Shown here piece after piece: positions 1 to 7,520 of a stretch of 64,000 bases of DNA. The notes under the pieces were generated by a model that worked only from the letters and a program-made list of their open reading frames with translations, ran no database searches and was not told where the DNA came from. The stretch's first letter is position 1. Every line of letters starts with the position of its first letter. The position numbers and the translations under genes are program-made. The stretch comes from 2-01-FULL-39-28 sp964436165 (GTDB lineage: Bacteria; Patescibacteriota; Minisyncoccia; 2-02-FULL-40-12; GWA2-44-9), in the NCBI GenBank assembly GCA_964436165.1, contig CAYTBY010000001.1, positions 1-64,000 of the forward strand. The letters are read 5' to 3'.

Positions 1-118
1 TAAAAGCCTTGTTGATGTTGTGACCGTGGTTAGCCGACATTTCGGCAATTATAAAGACCGGGGAGTTTGGTCCGATAGTTCTTTTATCTTTGGGTGTTTT
101 GATTACGAAGTTGTTCAT
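1..118 (-). CDS. pseI: Pseudaminic/sialic acid synthase (PseI/NeuB family), N-terminal fragment
   Basis: Only the first 39 codons lie in the window and the gene continues past the left edge. The ATG is at 116-118 (minus strand) with a GAGG ribosome site six bases upstream. The translated start contains FIIAEMSANHG, the opening strand of the NeuB/PseI family, which condenses phosphoenolpyruvate with a 6-deoxy-hexosamine to form a nonulosonic acid. The SANHG form is closer to PseI than to sialic acid synthases, as far as I recall of the family. The nearby pseB, pseC and amidotransferase genes support a pseudaminic-type pathway. The catalytic C-terminal part cannot be checked. Confidence 0.75.
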   Translation of the reverse strand, partial: MNNFVIKTPKDKRTIGPNSPVFIIAEMSANHGHNINKAF

Positions 119-132
119 TGTAGGCCTCGATG

Positions 133-750
133 TCAATGAAATTTATATTTTCCATTTTTTATATCATTTACTCCGGCCGTTTCTAATTTAATCCTTTTTT
201 TCATGCTATTACTTCGGTAGGCTTCCTCAATTATTTTTTTCCATTCACTAGGTGCGTAAGTCAAGAGCACATTTTCTGCGGAGATAAGATTAACTACTCG
301 ATTGAGACCGCTAAGTCTTGGTCCATACTCTATCATTGCCTGAATTCTGGGCAGATGGTATCTGTTGGAAATAATACCTATTGAATCCCAGCCTCTTTGG
401 ACAACAATGTCTTGAAGTGCTTTTAGCTGCTGATAGGTGTTTCCAGACTGGCCCTCTTCTTCTATATTATCCGGTTCTACCCCCAGGTCGATTAGTTCCT
501 TTTTTATTACCGAAGCAAGGGTAGGGGCTTCGGGGATGTCTTTATATTGACCCCTTCCTCCCGATGCAATTAGATGGCTAGTTAATCCTTGTTTGAGTAA
601 GTAACTTCCAGCTATGACCCGAATGTTATCTCCGGTGGGACCAAAGTTATCACCCTCGTCAAAGCGGGGCGTTCTCCATACGCCGCCTTCTTTTTTTAAG
701 CCACCACCAAGAATGCATACGGCATCATAATGGTTTTTTAGGAATTTCAT
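133..750 (-). CDS. YdcF/SanA-like DUF218 family protein
   Basis: A 205-residue protein with the DUF218 (YdcF/SanA/ElyC) pattern: a hydrophobic strand ending VCILGGG (residues 11-17), IASGGRGQ (61-68), a Ser-Asn-Thr block near 102-105 and the ISNRYHLPR motif (127-135) with its conserved His and Arg. Members of this family are linked to envelope functions, but no reaction is established for most. There is no signal peptide or membrane segment here, so it is probably the cytoplasmic type. It lies just upstream of the pseI start in the transcription direction, so it may ride in the glycan operon. The specific function is unknown. Confidence 0.7.
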   Translation of the reverse strand: MKFLKNHYDAVCILGGGLKKEGGVWRTPRFDEGDNFGPTGDNIRVIAGSYLLKQGLTSHLIASGGRGQYKDIPEAPTLASVIKKELIDLGVEPDNIEEEGQSGNTYQQLKALQDIVVQRGWDSIGIISNRYHLPRIQAMIEYGPRLSGLNRVVNLISAENVLLTYAPSEWKKIIEEAYRSNSMKKRIKLETAGVNDIKNGKYKFH

Positions 751-762
751 TTTAATCTCGTT

Positions 763-790
763 ATAATATAGGAAGTATTTTTTTTGTCAA
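763..790 (-). promoter_or_regulatory. Predicted sigma70-type promoter for the DUF218 gene
   Basis: On the minus strand TTGACA (785-790) is followed after 16 bases by TATTAT (763-768), about 13 bases upstream of the ATG at 750. Confidence 0.55.
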
Positions 791-798
791 GGTTAGGT

Positions 799-1662
799 TC
801 AATCAGTTACTTTGTAAAGATAGTGATTCGTGGGATGGAGCTGGAAACCAACCTTTTTATATAAGTTATTCGCCGGTATTCGGTGCGAACCACTGGTTAA
901 TTCTATCATTTCCATGCCATTATCTTCGGCCCATCTCATTAGGTCGAGGGTTATTTCTTCTCCGTAGCCTTTGCCGCGATATTTATCGTTTACAACCACA
1001 TCTTCTATCACGGCCTGTTTTCTAAGATATGTTTGTCGGGGGAATATCCAGCCAACTCCGACTAGCGTATCCTTTATATATTTTTTACTGCAATAACCAT
1101 TCAATACCGATTTATAAAAATTATATTCGTGTACCGTAGCACTGGGGTCAAGTTGTTTTATGAGATTATCGAGTTCTTTTAAATTAACGACGAAGTTCTT
1201 ACGAACAAAGTCTAAAATGGATTCGTTGGAGTCAAAAGCAATCTTTTTAACGGAAATAGGATCAAACCAACGATATGCCGAGTTCTCTTTTTTATTTAAG
1301 TTAATACTCCGGCCTTTAATGTCCGCTAAAAAAGCATGGCTCAAGACCGAAAACGTTTTGTTTTTCCAGCTGGCAGTGCCCGGAAAAGTACCTATCGGCG
1401 TTAGCTCGACATTAATGCCGAGCTCCTCTCTCATTTCTCTTTTTAGTGTTCGCTCCGGAGTTTCCATATAGCTCATATAGCCACCGGGCAGATCCCACTC
1501 TCCTTTAAATGGTTCTTCATTTCTTTTTGTAAGCAGGATTTTATTTCCTTTCATTATTACCGCCGTTGAAGTACCTTTGGGATTATTAAATTCACATAAC
1601 TGGCAGTTAATGTTTTTAGTAGAACCTTTTTTCGCCGGAGAAGTGCGATATGTTTTTTTCAT
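799..1662 (-). CDS. Nudix hydrolase-GNAT acetyltransferase fusion
   Basis: A 287-residue two-domain protein. The Nudix box is intact at residues 61-83 (G-x5-E-x7-REMREELGI), the metal-binding loop that cleaves nucleoside diphosphate-linked substrates. The C-terminal third is a GNAT domain, with RGKGYG (229-234) forming the acetyl-CoA pyrophosphate loop and NNLYKKVGF near the end. Two cysteines (C20, C23) precede the Nudix domain. Nudix and GNAT domains are rarely joined. In a pseudaminic-acid locus the GNAT part could stand in for the N-acetyltransferase step (PseH), but nothing in the sequence proves this. It is followed by the HisF-like gene upstream, with 30 bases between them. Confidence 0.8.
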   Translation of the reverse strand: MKKTYRTSPAKKGSTKNINCQLCEFNNPKGTSTAVIMKGNKILLTKRNEEPFKGEWDLPGGYMSYMETPERTLKREMREELGINVELTPIGTFPGTASWKNKTFSVLSHAFLADIKGRSINLNKKENSAYRWFDPISVKKIAFDSNESILDFVRKNFVVNLKELDNLIKQLDPSATVHEYNFYKSVLNGYCSKKYIKDTLVGVGWIFPRQTYLRKQAVIEDVVVNDKYRGKGYGEEITLDLMRWAEDNGMEMIELTSGSHRIPANNLYKKVGFQLHPTNHYLYKVTD

Positions 1663-1692
1663 ATTCGTATAGTTTATATAAAAAATAATACT

Positions 1693-2460
1693 TTAGCAAT
1701 TAGACAATAATCTTACCGGTATTCCGGCGTTTTGCATCCTCTCTTTAATGCTGTCAGCGGTGTGGCCGGAATAGTGGAACATGCTGGCGAGTGATACGGC
1801 ATCAGTGCCGCCTATTTTAACGGCATCAATGATATCTTGGACTTTACCGGCGCCACCGGAAGCAATTACAGGTATAGAAACTGCAGAAGAAACTTTTTTT
1901 ATAAGTTCTAAGTCATATCCTTCCATAGTTCCATCTCTGTCTATGGATGTTAGAAATATTTCACCAGCCCCGAGCTTCTCGATTTCCTTAGTCCACTGAA
2001 TGACCAGTTTTTTTGTGTTAACCCCTCCTCTATTTTTAAAAACGTAATGCTCTCTGCTTAATTTTTTAGCATCAATAGAGAGCACGATACATTGGCTGCC
2101 AAACTTAGAGGCCGCTTGAGTTATGAATTGAGGGTTATCAATTGCCTCGCTGTTTATCGATATTTTATCAGCCCCGATTTTCAAAAGTTTTGAAATGTCG
2201 TCTAAGGAGTGAATTCCGCCACCGATGGTCAAGGGCATGAAACACTCTTTTGATATTTCGCCAATGAGTTCAAAGTTGGGACCCCTTTTTTCTTCCGTGG
2301 CTTTCATGTCAATAAATATTAATTCGTCCACATTGCGGGAATTATAAACCCGAGCCATTTGGACGGGGTTACCCAAGTTGCGAATCGTGTCAAATTTTAT
2401 AGTTTTTATGAGATGCAGGCCGTTTGAAAGCATGCAAGGTATGACGCGGGTTTTAAGCAT
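1693..2460 (-). CDS. hisF: HisF-like cyclase subunit of a sugar amidotransferase system
   Basis: A 255-residue TIM barrel of the HisF family. It keeps IVLSIDAK with Asp130 but lacks the N-terminal catalytic Asp of histidine-pathway HisF, because the PCLDV strand reads PCMLS. That loss is typical of HisF paralogs in O-antigen and flagellin-glycan loci, which channel ammonia from a HisH partner to a WbpG/PseA-type amidotransferase. The gene lies downstream of a HisH paralog and the amidotransferase in the same direction, which fixes this reading. It does not belong to a histidine operon. A 22-bp palindrome separates it from the HisH gene. Confidence 0.85.
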   Translation of the reverse strand: MLKTRVIPCMLSNGLHLIKTIKFDTIRNLGNPVQMARVYNSRNVDELIFIDMKATEEKRGPNFELIGEISKECFMPLTIGGGIHSLDDISKLLKIGADKISINSEAIDNPQFITQAASKFGSQCIVLSIDAKKLSREHYVFKNRGGVNTKKLVIQWTKEIEKLGAGEIFLTSIDRDGTMEGYDLELIKKVSSAVSIPVIASGGAGKVQDIIDAVKIGGTDAVSLASMFHYSGHTADSIKERMQNAGIPVRLLSNC

Positions 2461-2468
2461 ATTTAAAT

Positions 2469-2490
2469 TAGGACTTACGCGTAAGTCCTA
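2469..2490. repeat. Minimal 22-bp copy of the TAGGACTTACGCG repeat
   Basis: A perfect palindrome whose two halves are the outer ends (TAGGACTTACG / CGTAAGTCCTA) of the larger elements at 23092, 27706 and 56227, with all internal sequence missing. The flanks TAAAT and CAAAT match at four of five bases, as expected of a decayed 5-bp target duplication. It sits between the HisF and HisH genes. Confidence 0.7.
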
Positions 2491-3099
2491 CAAATATTTA
2501 AAGTTTATAAAATTCTCCAAAACTTTAAGTCCGGCAAGCTGGCTTTTTTCCGGATGAAATTGGGTCGCAAAAATATTTTTTTGTTGCATTACGGCCGGAA
2601 ATCCCATCCCATATTTACAAGTCGCAGATACTATTGATTTGTTTTTAGGTTTTAAAATATAACTATGAACAAAATAAAAATTATTATCCGGGATATCGTG
2701 TAAAATGTTCTTATTTAGAATTTTAATATTATTCCAACCGATGTGCGGGAGTCGGGGGGCTTTTAATTTAACTACATCCCCCTTAATCCAGCCAAGACCT
2801 TTATGGGTTCCAAATTCAAGACCCCTTTCAGCCAGTAATTGCATTCCAAGGCATATTCCAAGAAATGGGGTTTTTTGTTCAATAATCTTTTTGTTTAGAA
2901 TATCAACCAAGCCAAGCTCAATTAGGTTTTTTATTCCGTCACCAAAGGCGCCTACGCCGGGCAAGATAAGGTGAGTTGCTTTTTGTATGTCTGTTTTTTT
3001 GTTAGAGAGTTTATTTTTGTATCCAAGCTTGTTTAATGCTTTAGCCACTGAAGCAACATTTCCCATTTTATAATCGATGATTACAACATTAATTGTCAT
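2488..3099 (-). CDS. hisH: HisH-like glutamine amidotransferase subunit
   Basis: A 203-residue class I glutamine amidotransferase. The nucleophile is Cys83 in GICLGMQLL, and His182/Glu184 in FHPEKS complete the triad. It hydrolyses glutamine to supply ammonia to the HisF-like partner. Its start overlaps the end of the upstream N-acetyl sugar amidotransferase by 11 bases, so the two are probably translationally coupled. Together the three genes match the amidotransferase/HisH/HisF trio that converts an acetamido into an acetamidino group on nonulosonic or mannuronic acids. Confidence 0.88.
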   Translation of the reverse strand: MTINVVIIDYKMGNVASVAKALNKLGYKNKLSNKKTDIQKATHLILPGVGAFGDGIKNLIELGLVDILNKKIIEQKTPFLGICLGMQLLAERGLEFGTHKGLGWIKGDVVKLKAPRLPHIGWNNIKILNKNILHDIPDNNFYFVHSYILKPKNKSIVSATCKYGMGFPAVMQQKNIFATQFHPEKSQLAGLKVLENFINFKYL

Positions 3100-4255
3100 A
3101 ATTATTTTTTATCAAATTGCCGGCGATATCTCGGATGAGATTCCCCCTCTTATCACATTTGAAAATCTGTTTATTAGTGAAAGCATCCAGCACTTTATCA
3201 ATTTCTTTTTTACTCATTCCGGTATACTGCATGAAGTGCTTAACTGCATAATGGGGATATTTACCGTCATATTTTTTTACTAACTCAATTCCTTCTTCAC
3301 GGCTAATGCGGTTATTTCGGATATCTAAACAAGCGTGGTCAGTAGCGCGCCCAAAGCCGTACTTTGTAAACTTTAGGTAGTCATGTAAACCAACGGTTGC
3401 TTCGTCTAAATTTTCATAGTTAGTATAGGTTCCCTCTATCGGACCATCTTCTTTATAGTTAAATCCGTATTTTTTTATCATTAATTCCGTCTGTTTGCGA
3501 GCGTCCCATTGAAAGAAATAACCAAGAAATAGTCCAGTTACCCCGACTTCTTTTAGTTCTCTATCGCTTGGATATTGGTAAATAAGAAGATCTTCTTTGG
3601 TTATACCATCTACGTCAATCATGTCATTAACTCTATTGCCAAGAAGGCCGCCGAATTCTTCAAGCCATCTTCGGTCAAGGTAGTTTTTGTTTCGACTTGT
3701 TGCGGGACCGCCATATTCAAGCTGGGAATTCTCGCCCCAGATAAGAAGGGGAATCTTAAATTTAACAGCTATTTGAATTGGAATTGTAAAAATACCGACA
3801 TGATTTGGCCATTCATTGTCGCCGACACGTTGAAATGCCTCGATTACCATTTTTTTATAAACTTCGGGGTTCTTTTTAAAGTAAATTAAATCACCGAATT
3901 GACGAATATTCTCCAGATTTTTACGTCCAAGTTCTGTTATTTTGGTCTGTTCAAAAGAAACCAGAAGAGGATTCATCTTGTATATAACCTTCATGACATA
4001 GGCCTGATAATGGCTATCCTTACCCCCGCTTACCGGGACAATACAGTCATATCTTGAACCGTCTTTTGAACGGTATTTCGTTATTATCTTTTCAAATTCT
4101 ATTCTGCGTTTTTCCCAATTTATTCCCTTTATTTTTGAATGTTTAATTTCGGCTGATCGGCAAGCGTCACACACGCCCTTTTTATCAAAAAAAAGATCGG
4201 GCTTAGTGTTGGGCATTACGCATTTGGTGCAATATGCCAGTTTCATCCCACACAT
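3089..4255 (-). CDS. pseA: N-acetyl sugar amidotransferase (WbpG/PseA family)
   Basis: A 388-residue PP-loop ATPase: SGGKDS at 76-81 binds ATP, and paired cysteines near the N-terminus (YCTKC at 8-12, VCDAC at 28-32) look like a zinc site typical of the family. It adenylates the N-acetyl carbonyl and installs ammonia delivered by HisH/HisF, making an acetamidino sugar. The first codons (MCGM) lie in the right-hand arm of the inverted repeat around the GIY-YIG gene, so the native start may be the second Met at 4246. The pse context suggests the product is an acetamidino pseudaminic-type acid. Confidence 0.88.
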   Translation of the reverse strand: MCGMKLAYCTKCVMPNTKPDLFFDKKGVCDACRSAEIKHSKIKGINWEKRRIEFEKIITKYRSKDGSRYDCIVPVSGGKDSHYQAYVMKVIYKMNPLLVSFEQTKITELGRKNLENIRQFGDLIYFKKNPEVYKKMVIEAFQRVGDNEWPNHVGIFTIPIQIAVKFKIPLLIWGENSQLEYGGPATSRNKNYLDRRWLEEFGGLLGNRVNDMIDVDGITKEDLLIYQYPSDRELKEVGVTGLFLGYFFQWDARKQTELMIKKYGFNYKEDGPIEGTYTNYENLDEATVGLHDYLKFTKYGFGRATDHACLDIRNNRISREEGIELVKKYDGKYPHYAVKHFMQYTGMSKKEIDKVLDAFTNKQIFKCDKRGNLIRDIAGNLIKNNYDN

Positions 4256-4547
4256 AACTTACGCCTGAAGGCTATTGTGCAGTCTTTCTTTTAGTCTGCG
4301 CAAGCCCTGAGCATGCAGTTTTAACGATTGTTCTCTGTTATAAGCATCGACCTTGGCACAATAGCCTTCAAAATAAATCAATTTCCATGGTAAATATTTT
4401 TTAGTGTGAAAAGATTTTCCTTCGTTATGCTCCCGAATTCTTCTGTCCAGACCAGATGTATAGCCAATATAGATACTTCCGTTACTGGCTGATTGTATTA
4501 TGTAAACATAGTGCATATAAATAGTAAGCGTAAGTTATGTGTGGGAT
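4245..4547. mobile_element. GIY-YIG element bounded by 20-bp perfect inverted repeats
   Basis: ATCCCACACATAACTTACGC at 4245-4264 is repeated in exact inverse at 4528-4547, enclosing only the GIY-YIG gene. The arms cover the first codons of the amidotransferase gene and the last codons and stop of the NeuB fusion. The inner end ACTTACGC also occurs in the ends of the TAGGACTTACGCG elements. The repeat is seen directly; mobility is inferred. Confidence 0.65.
4259..4516 (-). CDS. Standalone GIY-YIG nuclease domain protein
   Basis: An 85-residue single-domain GIY-YIG protein: YVYII (3-7) and YIGYT (16-20) form the signature, followed by Arg25/Arg26, His30 and Glu62 in the expected catalytic order. 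Such UvrC-like domains (YhbQ type) cut or nick DNA, and some act as homing nucleases. It interrupts an otherwise continuous sugar operon, has no clear ribosome site and is framed by perfect inverted repeats. It is therefore more likely an inserted selfish element than part of the glycan pathway. Confidence 0.85.
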   Translation of the reverse strand: MHYVYIIQSASNGSIYIGYTSGLDRRIREHNEGKSFHTKKYLPWKLIYFEGYCAKVDAYNREQSLKLHAQGLRRLKERLHNSLQA

Positions 4548-6394
4548 TTTGGAAGTGTAATTTTTGTTTCCTTATTCAACATATCAATTAATTTCTGATC
4601 GGTTTTGTATTTTAGGCCGATAGCATCATTGAGTTCATGTATCCACGGATTTTTATCAATGATATCAAACACGTTTTTTATGCTAGCATCCCTCGTTCTT
4701 AGTTTTTCAAATAAAGCGTTGAACATATCCAAATCTTCCTGAAGGTCCAGAGTTAATCTATAAGTACGCACCCAATCTTTAGGTAGTTCCGCCATATCTA
4801 CCTGAAATATCTCTTTGTTGGTAAGCATATACCAAGTCATATATTCCGAATGTCTGGCGTCGCCTAAGTATTCTATAACCCTCTTCAAGGTATTGACGCT
4901 GTAAATTTCGCTATTTTGGCCGACGGCGAATTCTTTTGGCCCGGTATAGTCGTTGCCTTTTTCAAAATGTCTCTGGAGCAGAAACTCCGCCATCTCGTAT
5001 GAAACTATCGGGCAATCACCGGTAATCCTGATCGCTATATCCAGGTTATACTTTTCCGTAGCTCCTAAAAATCTTGCCATTACATCTTCTGGGTCTCCGG
5101 CAAAAAATCTTATGCCGTGTTTCTTGGCATATTTGGCAAGAACCTGATCTTCGGGGAGAGTTGAAGTGGCTAAGATTATTTCATCGGCCGACTTTATCTT
5201 TTTAGCGTTTATAATGCATCTTTCTATCGAGCTATATTCACCGATAGGCAGTATGGCTTTGTGCTTTAATCTCGTTGATTTCATCCGACAGGCGATGATT
5301 ACGCCGATCCTTGATTTTTTTAGATCTTTTTTTGTTACTGGCTTTCCAGCCTTAACATCTTTGCTGAATACGTATCTTTTTTTCGTTAAATCCTTAAGCT
5401 CCTCTACGGTTAAGCCTTCTTGAGAGGTTCTTCTGAAGTCAAAGTTTTTAAGATTAATCACATCTCCCGTCTTGATATTAGCGAGAGCGATCGGTTTTTC
5501 TATCGTTGTTTTAAGGTAATTAGCTTCTTTTTCGGATATTAATTTAGTTCCCAATATCTTTTCGCAGTCATTAAGTTTATAGATCAATAGTCCGCATTCT
5601 CTAGGCTCAATGGCTGATTGGAAATCATATTTTGTCTTTTTTCTGTCCAGACAGACATGTTTTTCGATATGTTGGGCGCCAGCAAGAACTGCGAAGACGG
5701 GCACATCAAATGCAAGAGGGGACTTGCCATCGACATGGTCGGCGTAAGATATGGTCAATCCCGGGAATTCTGCTCTCAAAACGTGGATTTTGTTTATGGT
5801 CAGGTCTTCAGCGTCAGTCGGATAAGCCTGGAATCCGCCTTGAAGTATTACTTCGTTATCAAAAAAATTTGTTTTTAAATTGGCCAGTATTTCCTTTATG
5901 TTTTCTAGTTCTCTTCCGGCAATATTTAGTATCACCTTAACCTTTTTATTTCTTATTATCCCGGAGAGTCCCTGTAGCACTTTTAGATTATCCAGTACTG
6001 AAGATTGAAGTTTTATGCCGGTAACTAAGCTCAAATTATCTTTGAGAACCTCAACGCTATAAAGATCGAAAACGTCTATCCAGACGTCGAAACCCTTACT
6101 TTTTGCATAGGTTAATATTTTTTTCCAAGTTTGTTTGTCGAAGAATAATTTTACATAAACCTTGTACCATTCATAATCTTTTAAGGCGAGCTGGTCATAC
6201 TTAAAAACCTGGAATTTTATTCCGGTCCCGTTAGAGGTCCGGCCTGCCCTCTGGGCATGGCCGGCAGGCGCCCCGCCATGGGGCGTCTTACCTCTAACGG
6301 GATTCTCTTGCGGCAAGGCATCTATTAATTTATATACATAATCTTTCGACCCGCCGTGTGAATTGGCCATCTCGAACAATAGGTATGTTTTCAT
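4535..6394 (-). CDS. NeuB-like synthase / SAF / SpsF-type cytidylyltransferase fusion with in-frame palindrome insert
   Basis: A 619-residue fusion. Residues 1-290 are a NeuB-type TIM barrel (opening YLLFEMANSHGG; GIKFQVFK at 58-65; HIEKHVCLDR at 242-251). Residues 295-358 resemble the SAF (antifreeze-like) domain. Residues 361-619 are an SpsF/NeuA-type nucleotidyltransferase starting GVIIACRMKSTRLKHKAIL. It would make a nonulosonic acid and activate it with CMP in one polypeptide. Residues 31-56 are extra: they are encoded by a palindromic repeat inserted in frame between DALPQE and TGIKFQ, where related synthases have a short loop. The final SHT-stop lies in the GIY-YIG inverted repeat. Confidence 0.85.
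   Translation of the reverse strand: MKTYLLFEMANSHGGSKDYVYKLIDALPQENPVRGKTPHGGAPAGHAQRAGRTSNGTGIKFQVFKYDQLALKDYEWYKVYVKLFFDKQTWKKILTYAKSKGFDVWIDVFDLYSVEVLKDNLSLVTGIKLQSSVLDNLKVLQGLSGIIRNKKVKVILNIAGRELENIKEILANLKTNFFDNEVILQGGFQAYPTDAEDLTINKIHVLRAEFPGLTISYADHVDGKSPLAFDVPVFAVLAGAQHIEKHVCLDRKKTKYDFQSAIEPRECGLLIYKLNDCEKILGTKLISEKEANYLKTTIEKPIALANIKTGDVINLKNFDFRRTSQEGLTVEELKDLTKKRYVFSKDVKAGKPVTKKDLKKSRIGVIIACRMKSTRLKHKAILPIGEYSSIERCIINAKKIKSADEIILATSTLPEDQVLAKYAKKHGIRFFAGDPEDVMARFLGATEKYNLDIAIRITGDCPIVSYEMAEFLLQRHFEKGNDYTGPKEFAVGQNSEIYSVNTLKRVIEYLGDARHSEYMTWYMLTNKEIFQVDMAELPKDWVRTYRLTLDLQEDLDMFNALFEKLRTRDASIKNVFDIIDKNPWIHELNDAIGLKYKTDQKLIDMLNKETKITLPKSHT
6226..6302. repeat. ORF-preserving palindromic element, in-frame copy
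   Basis: Ends TCCCGTTAGAGGT / ACCTCTAACGGGA form perfect inverted repeats, and two GC-rich inner hairpins (GCCTGCC/GGCAGGC and CGCCCC/GGGGCG) fill the middle. Counting one flanking base, 78 bp are inserted, adding 26 codons to the NeuB fusion gene. A related copy is at 18696-18775. Confidence 0.85.
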
Positions 6395-6450
6395 ATTATG
6401 GGGTTATTATTTTTTCGAAAGTATAAGATATTTTTACTAAATACACCATA

Positions 6451-6479
6451 TTGACTTAAATGAATTTTTATTATATGCT
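6451..6479 (+). promoter_or_regulatory. Predicted promoter for the plus-strand DMT protein
   Basis: TTGACT (6451-6456), 17-base spacer, TATGCT (6474-6479), 24 bases before the ATG at 6504. The -10 box is poor. Confidence 0.4.
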
Positions 6480-6503
6480 TTTCTAGCAGATTAAATTCTA
6501 AAC

Positions 6504-7457
6504 ATGATATTTTGGCAAATCCCAGTGTTATTAAGAATTTTAGTGGCTAATGGTATCGCCCAAGTTTTGATTAAAAAAGTTACGACTATTAAGGGTAAAC
6601 AAAGTTCTTTAGTCAGAACGAAAAAGTTTTTTCTTCAGTTCTTCTTTTGTTCTTTGATAATTTTGCCGATTGCTTTTGCTTCAGGAACATTGATCATGAA
6701 CAAACAGGCACTATTAATTAGTCTGATGGGCATATTTAGCGGCTTAGCTGCTTATTGCCAATGGCGCGCGATTGATATCAGTTTAAGCAAGAATGCCATA
6801 TTTACTTTTTGGGATGACATCATGGCTATGGCTCTGGCTTACTTTTTTCTGCAGGAATCCAAGTTTTGGAACGTCTCTCTTGCGGTAGGTGTGGTTTTAA
6901 GCCTGTCTTCTATGGTTATGTTTTCTTTGCACAAATATTATAAATCAAGAGTTAAAGGCAATGATTTAGGAGAAAATAATAGTAGTAAATTATCGGAATT
7001 TTTTATTTATGTAGCGATCTATAGTTTTATTTGGGGGGCGGTATTCTTCTTTATAAGGTATCAGGCTCTCAAGAACTTTCCTGTTACTGGCTTTCTTGCA
7101 TTTTGGTTTATCGGAACCCTTTTAGCTGCTTCTTTAATACTTTTCATCAGCAAGAAAATTAACAATCGAGTTGCGAATACTGTCGACCACGATTTTTCTT
7201 ATGACTTGTCCAGGAAAGATATACGGGGCGTGTTTTGGCTAAGCATCTCTATTGTTGCTTCTTTGGCCCTGACCTTTTGGTCATATAAAGTAGCTCCACT
7301 AACCGTAAGCCAACCGATTTTCCTGGTGGGAGAAATGATTCTTCCGGCTTTTTTAGGCCTCTATTACTTTAAAGAAATTAAGAAACTAGATTTGAAGGAG
7401 AAATTAATTTTCTCGGTCGGTATTGTTGGCGGCCTGATCGTTATTCTCAGCTTTTAA
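6504..7457 (+). CDS. DMT/EamA-like membrane transporter
   Basis: A 317-residue, very hydrophobic protein with about ten predicted membrane segments in two halves, the layout of drug/metabolite (EamA-type) transporters. It is a clear paralog of the convergent gene at 7521-8540: both begin with LR(I/V)xxANGxAxxLIK and share AYCQWRA(I/T)D in the third to fourth helix. In a glycan locus such proteins could move sugar precursors or lipid-linked intermediates, but the substrate is not visible. It is the only plus-strand gene in the first 20 kb and has its own promoter-like sequence. Confidence 0.75.
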   Translation: MIFWQIPVLLRILVANGIAQVLIKKVTTIKGKQSSLVRTKKFFLQFFFCSLIILPIAFASGTLIMNKQALLISLMGIFSGLAAYCQWRAIDISLSKNAIFTFWDDIMAMALAYFFLQESKFWNVSLAVGVVLSLSSMVMFSLHKYYKSRVKGNDLGENNSSKLSEFFIYVAIYSFIWGAVFFFIRYQALKNFPVTGFLAFWFIGTLLAASLILFISKKINNRVANTVDHDFSYDLSRKDIRGVFWLSISIVASLALTFWSYKVAPLTVSQPIFLVGEMILPAFLGLYYFKEIKKLDLKEKLIFSVGIVGGLIVILSF

Positions 7458-7477
7458 CGCCGATCTTATGGTGTAAA

Positions 7478-7502
7478 TAAAAAAAGACCCATATCGCGGG
7501 TC
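7478..7502 (-). terminator. Intrinsic terminator between convergent DMT genes
   Basis: Minus-strand GACCCGCGATATGGGTC followed by a run of T, just downstream of the 7521-8540 gene. The opposite strand has no long T run. Confidence 0.75.
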
Positions 7503-7520
7503 TCGTAAGTTTAGATCATT

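Noticed and set aside
1160..1471. A plus-strand gene antisense to the Nudix-GNAT gene
   Set aside because: No ribosome site or family similarity; the minus-strand frame carries the Nudix box and explains the codon pattern.
1693..3099. HisF and HisH as part of histidine biosynthesis
   Set aside because: No other his genes are near, the HisF paralog lacks the first catalytic Asp, and both follow a WbpG/PseA-type amidotransferase.
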